Origin: CAIYXB01 sp038146805
GTDB taxonomy: Bacteria > Cyanobacteriota > Vampirovibrionia > LMEP-6097
Assembly (NCBI GenBank): GCA_038146805.1
Contig: JAYQSH010000003.1
Coordinates: 186,001 to 250,000, forward strand
Reading direction: 5' to 3'
DNA: 64,000 nt
Positions 54,778 to 61,815 of this stretch are shown here, one piece after another. Under the pieces are notes generated by a model. The model was not told the DNA's origin, ran no database searches, and worked only from the letters and a program-made list of their open reading frames with translations. Position 1 is the first letter of the stretch. The number at the start of each line of letters is the position of its first letter. The position numbers and the translations under genes were made by a program.

Positions 54778-55740
54778 TTAAACAAGCTTATTCGTAATAC
54801 TTTTCCTAGATTTATTACTTAAGTTCACAAACTTAATTGTACAACTTTCTAAGTCTTGAATTACTAAAGGCTTAGTAAAGTTTTGATAGCACTTAAGTGG
54901 TGACCTCATACCTAACGATTGATGAGGTCTTCTGTTGTTGTAGTATTCAACAAATTCTTTAACTCCTATTTTTACCTCCTTGATTGTTTTGAAATATTTA
55001 GGATAAACACATTCTTGTTTCAGCGTTCTCCAAAATCTTTCTACTATTGCATTATCAGTAGCTCGACCTTTACCATCCATTGATATTGCTACTTGATGCT
55101 CTAAAAGCACCTGAGTAAATTCTTGGCTAGTAAACTGACTGCCCTGATCGCTATTAAATATTTCAGGACAACCATATTGTTCAATTGCTTCCTCTAGGGC
55201 TTCAATGCAAAAACTTGTGTCCATCATATTTGAGATGCGATAGCTTAGCACTGACCTGCTAAACAAATCGATAATAGCAACCATAAAACAAAAGCCTTGC
55301 TGAGTTCTGATGTATGTGATATCAGTGCCCCAAACATGATTTGGTTTATCAATCACTAAATTCCTTAGCAAGTAAGCATATTTTTTGTGTTCCTTCATTG
55401 CCTTGCTAGTATTGGGTTTCGGAGCTTGAGCTACCAAACCCATTGCCTTCATTAGCTTAGATACTCTATCTTTACCAACTTTAAGACCATGGTGTTTTTT
55501 TAAAGCCCAGCGCATATTTCTACAGCCAAACATTGGTTGTTTCGTATACTCCTGATCTATTGCATCCATAATTTTTTTATCTCCATCTGAAAACTCGGGC
55601 TTAGGTTTTCTGTAATACTTAGAGCGATCGATATTAAGCAACCCACATTGATGCGTGATTGGAAATTTTGAATCACCATCCATGAGGCTCATTCTCCCAT
55701 TGAAATCCAGCTTCCCTATATTTTTTTTTAACCCAGTCAA
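54778..55740 (-). CDS. IS3-family transposase OrfB (DDE domain)
   Basis: A 320-aa integrase-type domain: Asp in VWGTDITYIRT, Asp in FNSDQGSQFTSQEF, Glu in NAIVERFWRTLKQE, spaced as in IS3 (DD35E), and the final RRPHQSLGMRSP. It is expected to be made mainly as an OrfAB fusion through a -1 shift at the A-run near 55721-55729; an independent ATG is also available. Confidence 0.95.
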   Translation of the reverse strand: MTGLKKNIGKLDFNGRMSLMDGDSKFPITHQCGLLNIDRSKYYRKPKPEFSDGDKKIMDAIDQEYTKQPMFGCRNMRWALKKHHGLKVGKDRVSKLMKAMGLVAQAPKPNTSKAMKEHKKYAYLLRNLVIDKPNHVWGTDITYIRTQQGFCFMVAIIDLFSRSVLSYRISNMMDTSFCIEALEEAIEQYGCPEIFNSDQGSQFTSQEFTQVLLEHQVAISMDGKGRATDNAIVERFWRTLKQECVYPKYFKTIKEVKIGVKEFVEYYNNRRPHQSLGMRSPLKCYQNFTKPLVIQDLESCTIKFVNLSNKSRKSITNKLV

Positions 55741-56002
55741 TCATGACCGTTTGTTCACCAATTAAATTTTTGAGCTCTTTAATTTGATTTTCTTTTTGCC
55801 TGAGTTTTTCTTTATGTTCTTCTTCAATTTTTGAATCAAAAACAGAAGCCGAATTCTCTTTGAGTTTTTTAACCCAATCTCTCAAAGTTTTTGGATCGAT
55901 TCTGTACTTAGAAGCAATCGTAGAAATCGCTTCTTCATCTTTTAACGCTTCCAAAGCTGCTTTTGCTTTCAGCTCTGAGCTAATTTTTCTGTAACCTGGC
56001 AT
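55673..56002 (-). CDS. IS3-family OrfA (helix-turn-helix/leucine zipper)
   Basis: A 109-aa protein with a helix-turn-helix (SELKAKAALEALKDEEAIST, then ASKYRIDPKTLRDW) and a following coiled coil (EEEHKEKLRQKENQIKELKN) that dimerises the transposase. It overlaps OrfB by 68 bp. Confidence 0.93.
   Translation of the reverse strand: MPGYRKISSELKAKAALEALKDEEAISTIASKYRIDPKTLRDWVKKLKENSASVFDSKIEEEHKEKLRQKENQIKELKNLIGEQTVMIDWVKKKYREAGFQWENEPHGW
55721..55729 (-). other. Programmed -1 frameshift site of IS3
   Basis: A run of nine A on the coding strand, read AAA AAA AAA in OrfA (WVKKKY), lies in the OrfA/OrfB overlap. It allows -1 slippage into OrfB as in other IS3 elements. Confidence 0.75.
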
Positions 56003-56083
56003 TTTCTTTCTCCTTTTAGTCTTTACGATTTTATCAGGAAAAAGTATTTCGTTTTACTGGCCTCATATTACAGGGACATTACA

Positions 56084-56361
56084 GTTTCCAATTCTTTTCT
56101 CAGGAAGACTGTCAATCTCAAAACTTGTTTTATTAAAAGAAGTCGACACATTAACAGTTGTTCTTTGATCATCTTCTGTTGGTTCATGTGGAACATCTAC
56201 AAAGCGAGAACCCCATCTCCTGCAATGCTTGCAAGTAAAGTGCTAATTGGACTAATACCTAAACGATCTTCATTCATGGCATATTTTTTTAGCAAAATTA
56301 GTAGTCTGCTGTTTATACTATTTGATATCGTTAGGTGTAGTCCTTAACAAAAGTTCTAACA
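56084..56361 (-). pseudogene. Remnant of a hypothetical gene next to IS3
   Basis: A GAGGAG ribosome binding site precedes an ATG at 56361 (MLELLLRTTPNDIK), which stops after 14 codons. Coding-like pieces follow in other frames: AMNEDRLGISPISTLLASIA and DVPHEPTEDDQRTTVNVSTS. The right edge of IS3 cuts the rest. Family unknown. Confidence 0.5.
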
Positions 56362-56399
56362 TGATTGAGCTCCTCACTTCTTAAATATGGATGACTAAA

Positions 56400-57797
56400 T
56401 TAAGCTAATGCTGCTTTTTTTCTCTCTACTCTCCATTTAGTTAATTTATTTAGACCAATACACATACCAAAAATTACTAATGAGTGTAATCCAAGACCAC
56501 CGTATAATGTCTGCCAATGCGCTTTTTCAGCATCCTTGCGTAATTCGACATTGTCATTTGTTTTATCCAAAACTTCATGAATTTTTGCAGCTTCTGGAAG
56601 AAAACTGTTTTTGGTTTCTTCACTAATCATCACTCCACTGACTCCATGTTTGTTTGCAAGGTGCTTATCGAACAATCTTGCAACTGTTCCATTGAATAAT
56701 TTATGTCCCATCCACCATGAGCCACCACCAACTGTATACTTGATTACTCTTTCTAAAAATTCATCAAAGCCTTGTGCAGTAATAAATGTACTTATCCATT
56801 TTGGCAAAGAGGTATAGCTGAACATTAATCCTAATTTTGGAAAAATACCATGAACCATATCTAATTGATTATTGATAGTTTTTAGTAGTGGTATTTTTTC
56901 TAAGAGTTCTTTGTCTTTGCTTAATTTAAGTATAGAGCTATTCACTATTGGAGAGAATAAAGCCATAGAGCCACCAGCAATTTTTTGCCAAAGCTGTAAA
57001 GGTGCTGCTTCTCCAAGTTTTTCTGCATCTTTGTCGCCAAGATATTTTTTTGTCCCCGTAAATCGGTCTTGTCCTAAGACTTGAGACCTAAAAAATCTCA
57101 TTAGTAACCCTACTAAACCCCAGATAGGGCCTTCAATAGAACTCTCTGCAATGATAGTCCTTTCTTTAAGTTTTCTGATTTGTTTTAATTTACTTTCGCT
57201 GAACTCTAACTGTGTAAAATATTTTTCTATGTCTTGTGCTTGTTGTTCTTGTTCATAAGCTTTATCATTTTTACCAATCTCACGATAAAATTTTGCAACT
57301 CTTCTTTTGTCGCTAGGTTCTTCTTTTAAAATTCTTGATATACCTTTCTCAAAACTTTCTTGGTTTTCTAATTCATCTCTATAGAAATAAAGCAGTTTAG
57401 TTGCGTCTATTTGATTCACTTCATCTAAAGTAAATTTACTTACGATACGGGCTGTTTTATCAGTAATCCATGGTGCAATTGAAAAAGATCCTAATGACAA
57501 AACGCATTCAAAACATGCTTCTAACATACTTAATTTATTTCTCATGGCAGCACCAAGAATCCAAGGTATGTCAGCAGTAAATTCTAAAAATATTCTGGAA
57601 ACAGACTCTCGTGAATCTAAGATCTTGGCAAAGTTTTTCATATGGTCTTTCCAGCTATGGTTATTTATACGTGTTTGTTCAAGATCCTGGTCAACAGGAT
57701 ATGAATCCGCGATCACGGCAAAATCTGGGCTTAAGCTCTTAGAGAATTTTTCACCTGAGTTATAGCCTAGATCTAATTTAGGAGCAATTGCTTGCAT
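56400..57797 (-). CDS. Large lineage-specific protein with hydrophobic helices
   Basis: A 465-aa protein with hydrophobic segments around 75-125, 270-320 and at the C-terminus, separated by charged helices. No known motif. The architecture resembles the proteins at 29716, 33736 and 37780. A palindrome lies 10-25 nt upstream of its ATG. It sits inside the decayed island yet is intact. Confidence 0.72.
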   Translation of the reverse strand: MQAIAPKLDLGYNSGEKFSKSLSPDFAVIADSYPVDQDLEQTRINNHSWKDHMKNFAKILDSRESVSRIFLEFTADIPWILGAAMRNKLSMLEACFECVLSLGSFSIAPWITDKTARIVSKFTLDEVNQIDATKLLYFYRDELENQESFEKGISRILKEEPSDKRRVAKFYREIGKNDKAYEQEQQAQDIEKYFTQLEFSESKLKQIRKLKERTIIAESSIEGPIWGLVGLLMRFFRSQVLGQDRFTGTKKYLGDKDAEKLGEAAPLQLWQKIAGGSMALFSPIVNSSILKLSKDKELLEKIPLLKTINNQLDMVHGIFPKLGLMFSYTSLPKWISTFITAQGFDEFLERVIKYTVGGGSWWMGHKLFNGTVARLFDKHLANKHGVSGVMISEETKNSFLPEAAKIHEVLDKTNDNVELRKDAEKAHWQTLYGGLGLHSLVIFGMCIGLNKLTKWRVERKKAALA

Positions 57798-57806
57798 TTA
57801 TATATG

Positions 57807-57822
57807 TTGCACAAGTGTGCAA
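57807..57822. promoter_or_regulatory. Operator-like palindrome TTGCACAAGTGTGCAA
   Basis: Seven-base arms with a 2-nt centre, flanked by symmetrical ATAT, located just upstream of the 465-aa gene. The size and position suit a dimeric repressor site at the promoter. Confidence 0.5.
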
Positions 57823-57878
57823 TATATATTCTCGCAAAACATCTTTACAAATTCAAGTTAAAAACGAGGTTCTTTAGG

Positions 57879-57889
57879 GGGACATTACA
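57879..57889. other. Solo 11-bp IS3 end
   Basis: GGGACATTACA equals the terminal 11 bp of the right end of both IS3 copies. It lies 5 bp after the end of the abiEii gene and may mark a former IS3 copy lost by deletion. Confidence 0.4.
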
Positions 57890-57893
57890 GAAG

Positions 57894-58803
57894 TTATAAT
57901 TCAAGCTTTCTTTCAAGTTCATTTATAGCTGCTTTATGTCTTTCTGCTGACATTTTTGAGATATTCAGAAGCTTCCATTGAACTGCTGGTAATTTTTCTA
58001 CAGCCTCAAGTCCGAGTAAATCCCACTTAGGCTCGCCAGACTTAAATGACATTAAAAACTCTTTCTCCGCATCATCAAATTTTTGAGTGAGGCTTATAAT
58101 TTTTTCTCTGGCTTCTTCAAGCTCACTTACAGTAACTGGCTCGGAAGTCATACCTTCAAAATTTTTCTTGAACTGTTCGGTGATATCTAATCTATTAGGA
58201 TTTATCAATTCAGAGATAGGTCTATTGTGGCTTATAAGATAAATAATAAAGGTCTTTCTTAGCTTATCATTGAAGCCATCTTCTTTAAGCAATAAATCAA
58301 CATCAAATAAATCCCTAGGGTGTTGCCTATCTAAAGCAGCACAAATCTTACCAGCAAATAAATCATAGAATGAATAACTTTGTACTTCTACAAATCTTTC
58401 ATACTCTTCTTGAGCTTTAGGACTTAGCTCTTTTATTTCATATGGGTAAACAGACCCTCTAATGATATCGTTGACCTCAACTTTGATCTGAGCTTTATTA
58501 TTCTCTATAAGTAAGCTTCTCATAAAACCATCACTAAGCTTTTTAGGAATAACTTTTAGATTTGGATTGATTTGTTTAACTCTTTTTAGAAAATAATTCT
58601 AAATTTGAATCAATTAGCTTTATTGAGCTGTCTCTATCTAGAATTTTAATTAAAGCAAGATCAATATCTACAGAAAGTCTTGGCATATCTCTAAAAAAGA
58701 GATTGATACTTGTACCACCCTTTAACGCAAAATCTTTTACTTCATTCAATGCAGGGAGCACTGTAAGTAAAAGCTCTACTTGATCGTAATATCCCCTATT
58801 CAT
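57894..58803 (-). pseudogene. abiEii: AbiEii-type nucleotidyltransferase toxin, frameshifted
   Basis: The first part (58576-58803) holds the toxin motif KGGTSINLFF and RLSVDIDLALI. The second (57894-58523) holds FAGKICAALDRQHPRDLFDV, the C-terminal AbiEii signature. Between them the sequence continues in a shifted frame as LKRVKQINPNLKVIPKKLSD, so a one- or two-base change at AATTATTTTCTAAAAAG near 58590 broke the gene. It overlaps the antitoxin gene by 8 bp, the normal arrangement of type IV AbiE systems. Confidence 0.86.
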
Positions 58804-59569
58804 TTACTTGAAAGCCTTTTGGGTAAGTGATTTGATAATCAGAGTCAAACTTACCATCTTCAACGATAACTCTTTTACCTGAGCCTAAATCCATTTTATC
58901 TAGATCTAATTTTTTTAGTATTGGAAGGTTCGCTTTTTGTGCAAGAAATAAAAATAGTCTTTTGACTTTTATCGACTTGCACTCTTCGAGTAGTGCCTGC
59001 ATAAGTTTAGGACGGATACCTACTAAACCTTCTATTAAGTAGTAAGCTTCTTGAAAGTCTTGTTCTTTAGGTACTTGATATAGAGCCTCGAGTATGGCTC
59101 TTTCTGGACTAGATATGCTTATTTCAAAATTACCAGTATCCAACTTTTTCAGCCCAAGGTCTTGACTAAGGAACTGACTTTTTATTAGATTGAATTCCAC
59201 TTTCCAGTCATACTCTTTAAACCATTTAGGAAGTCTTGCTTTTGTTGAAGTAAATAAGTAAGTAGCCGTATTACCAAAACTTATATTGTGTGCTCTACCT
59301 TGAAGCTCTAGTGCCGTTTTCCCACCAACATGAATGTCTAATCCAAGTTGTTTTTGGACTGCATGAAGTGCGCCCTGCCAAGTTAGAGAATCACCATATC
59401 TTTTGTAAGCTCCTGTTCCTATAGACTCAAGCCAATTAGATTGCTTTTCGTATTTGTAAGCAGATCGCTTATCTAAGCCTTCCTCATTTAACCATTGGCT
59501 AGTTGCAACAACTGATTTTGGCAATTTTTGTAAGATTTGGTTTATTTTTGTTTGCTTGGGTCTACTTAT
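58796..59569 (-). CDS. abiEi: AbiEi-family antitoxin, start codon ATA or lost
   Basis: A winged-helix antitoxin of AbiE systems. From the TTG at 59524 the frame encodes PKSVVATSQWLNEEGLDKRS and 242 residues in all. The same frame is open upstream and adds SRPKQTKINQILQKL, which fits the family N-terminus (INxLLxxLPxG...). This longer form would start at an ATA (59567-59569) placed 6 nt after a good AGGAG. Either ATA is used, or an ATG mutated and TTG 59524 now serves. The partner toxin gene is frameshifted. Confidence 0.85.
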   Translation of the reverse strand: MSRPKQTKINQILQKLPKSVVATSQWLNEEGLDKRSAYKYEKQSNWLESIGTGAYKRYGDSLTWQGALHAVQKQLGLDIHVGGKTALELQGRAHNISFGNTATYLFTSTKARLPKWFKEYDWKVEFNLIKSQFLSQDLGLKKLDTGNFEISISSPERAILEALYQVPKEQDFQEAYYLIEGLVGIRPKLMQALLEECKSIKVKRLFLFLAQKANLPILKKLDLDKMDLGSGKRVIVEDGKFDSDYQITYPKGFQVNE

Positions 59570-59681
59570 GGTGGACTCCTGATGATTTATTTAAACTAAA
59601 TTCCTGTCTCCAATATACCACAATTGATAGATTTTATCCAGAAACTAGCTACTCTCAAGCTATTTGACTAGCCTTCAAAAC

Positions 59682-59709
59682 CTCATAATCGATTGGTCAA
59701 GTGTTCAAG
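59682..59709 (+). other. 3' tRNA fragment, left part (split by IS3)
   Basis: CTCATAATCGATTGGTCAA matches the anticodon loop and beyond of the tRNA at 51514, followed by GTGTTCAAG of a T-arm. It continues at 61015 (TCACTTCAGGAGCACCA) after the IS3. The joined T-stem AAGTG/CACTT pairs perfectly. This is a typical attachment-site duplicate of a tRNA-integrated island. Confidence 0.75.
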
Positions 59710-61014
59710 TGAAGTGTCCCTGTAAATTAAACAAGCTTATTCGTAATACTTTTCCTAGATTTATTACTTAAGTTCACAAACTTAATTGTACAACTTTCTA
59801 AGTCTTGAATTACTAAAAGGCTTAGTAAAGTTTTGATAGCACTTAAGTGGTGACCTCATACCTAATGATTGATGAGGTCTTCTGTTGTTGTAGTATTCAA
59901 CAAATTCTTTAACTCCTATTTTTACCTCCTTGATTGTTTTGAAATATTTAGGATAAACACATTCTTGTTTTAGCGTTCTCCAAAATCTTTCTACTATTGC
60001 ATTATCAGTAGCTCGACCTTTACCATCCATTGATATTGCTACTTGATGCTCTAAAAGCACCTGAGTAAATTCTTGGCTAGTAAACTGACTGCCCTGATCG
60101 CTATTAAATATTTCAGGACAACCATATTGTTCAATTGCTTCCTCTAGGGCTTCAATGCAAAAACTTGTGTCCATCATAGTTGAGATGCGATAGCTTAGCA
60201 CTGACCTGCTAAACAAATCGATAATAGCAACCATAAAACAAAAGCCTCGCTGAGTTCTGATGTATGTGATATCAGTGCCCCAAACATGATTTGGTTTATC
60301 AATCACTAAATTCCTTAGCAAGTAAGCATATTTTTTATGTTCTTTCATTGCCTTGCTAGTATTGGGTTTCGGAGCTTGAGCTACCAATCCCATTGCCTTC
60401 ATTAGCTTAGATACTCTATCTTTACCAACTTTAAGACCATGGTGTTCTTTTAAAGCCCAGCGCATATTTCTACAACCAAACATTGGTTGTTTCGTATACT
60501 CCTGATCTATTGCATCCATAATTTTTTATCTCCATCTGAAAACTCGGGCTTTAATTAGAGCGATCGATGTTAAGCAACCCACATTGATGCGTGATTGGAA
60601 ATTTTGAATCACCATCCATGAGGCTCATTCTCCCATTGAAATCCAGCTTCCCTATATTTTTTTTTAACCCAGTCAATCATGACCGTTTGTTCACCAATTA
60701 AATTTTTGAGCTCTTTAATTTGATTTTCTTTTGCCTGAGTTTTTCTTTATGTTCTTCTTCAATTTTTGAATCAAAACAGAAGCCGAATTCTCTTTGAGTT
60801 TTTAACCCAATCTCTCAAAGTTTTGGATCGATTCTGTACTTAGAAGCAATCGTAGAAATCGCTTTTTCATCTTTTAACGCTTCCAAAGCTGCTTTTGCTT
60901 TCAGCTCTGAGCTAATTTTTCTGTAACCTGGCATTTTCTTTCTCCTTTTAGTCTTTACGATTTTATCAGGAAAAAGTATTTCGTTTTACTGCCTCATATT
61001 ACAGGGACATTACA
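59710..61014. mobile_element. IS3-family insertion sequence, copy 2 (decayed)
   Basis: Nearly the same sequence as copy 1, with the same ends. AAG flanks it on both sides (59707-59709 and 61015-61017 after TACA), a 3-bp duplication normal for IS3. Several one-base losses in homopolymers and a short deletion near 60551 break the genes. Confidence 0.88.
59782..60934 (-). pseudogene. IS3 transposase genes of copy 2, broken
   Basis: OrfB keeps the DDE residues in a 245-codon frame (59782-60519) but has lost its N-terminus, and an extra A near 59818 changes its C-terminus. OrfA, from the ATG at 60934, has several single-base deletions relative to copy 1. Confidence 0.88.
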
Positions 61015-61030
61015 AAGTCACTTCAGGAGC
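61015..61030 (+). other. 3' tRNA fragment, right part
   Basis: After the AAG duplication, the T-stem and acceptor (CACTTCAGGAGC, then ACCA) continue. The acceptor half CAGGAGC pairs perfectly with GCTCCTG. Confidence 0.7.
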
Positions 61031-61075
61031 ACCACTCCGTACTCCGGATCTCAGAATCCGGAGTACGGAGTGGTG
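61030..61075. repeat. Palindrome with 20-bp perfect arms at the tRNA fragment
   Basis: Arms 61030-61049 and 61056-61075 are exact inverses with a CTCAGA loop. Outside them CAGGAG (61024-61029) and CTCCTG (61080-61085) also pair. The left half repeats the sequence following the intact tRNA. It ends 46 bp before the recombinase stop. Confidence 0.93.
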
Positions 61076-61121
61076 CAGGCTCCTGGAGGGCGTTTCAATA
61101 TTGATTTGCCAATAAAGAAGA

Positions 61122-61655
61122 CTATATTAACAAGTAAGTTTCAGGGTCAGGTTCTATGGTTCTAGTTTTGTAGTGATTGAAATAACCATAAGGAGCCATT
61201 CCTGGATATTCGCCTTTACTAATCTTCTGACGAATGCCACGCATGATGTTTTCTCTCATGGCATCTGTGTAGAGCTTTGCTTGACCAAAGGCAATAGAAA
61301 GATTGAACTTGCCGTGAGGTGAAGAATCAAAAATATATGTAGGAAATTTTAGATCTTTAATTACACCTTGATCAACTAGATAAATTATGCGACCACCATC
61401 GACGCTGTTTCTGCTTATTCTGTCTGGAGCCCAAGCTATGATGCCGTCAGCTTCTTTTCTTTCAATAGCTTGAATCATTTCTTCAAAAACTGGTCTTCCA
61501 AGAGTTTTTGCTGACTTGCTTTCTGCATACTCTCTAACCACTGTCAAAGCCTCTTTCTGAGCAAATTCCCTTAGTTCTATAAGCTGGGATTCAATAGATA
61601 AGGCTTGTCTTTCCTCTTCTTCGGAGGATTTTCGGCAGTAGATAAAGTACTTCAT
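61122..61655 (-). pseudogene. Large serine recombinase, N-terminal part only
   Basis: The 177 residues form the catalytic resolvase domain: YCRKSSEEEERQALSIESQ with the nucleophile Ser, GRPVFEEMIQAI, APDRISRNSVDGG, and the long helix with ENIMRGIRQKI. Family members run to 450-550 aa with recombinase and zinc-ribbon domains; here the frame stops soon after GMAPYGYFN. The loss begins next to the palindrome, so the C-terminal half was removed by a rearrangement there. It was probably the integrase of the island. Confidence 0.85.
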
Positions 61656-61672
61656 GGCTTCATTTTAAGCAA

Positions 61673-61815
61673 TTTATGTATATTTGGCCACTCTTTTAGT
61701 AAAATCATCTTGAATTTCCTTAGAAATCTTAATATCACCCCCTTTTGAGTATTGACATAACTGGTGATTCCCTGGTAAGATAAGTTCTCACGAGCTCTGT
61801 AAATCCAAATCCGGC
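61673..61815 (-). pseudogene. Possible small gene remnant upstream of the recombinase
   Basis: On the minus strand CRIWIYRARENLSYQGITSY and, one frame over after a run of five G, GDIKISKEIQDDFTKRVAKY can be read to a stop. A one-base change would join them. Unrecognised and weak. Confidence 0.3.

Larger units (their letters stand above)
54761..56083. mobile_element. IS3-family insertion sequence, copy 1 (intact)
   Basis: About 1323 bp with ends reading TGAAGTGTCCCTGTAAAT and, inverted, TGTAATGTCCCTGTAATA; TG...CA ends are typical of IS3. It carries two overlapping frames joined by frameshifting. The flanks (CCT and GTT) do not match, so no target duplication remains, consistent with a later deletion at one side. 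Confidence 0.9.
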
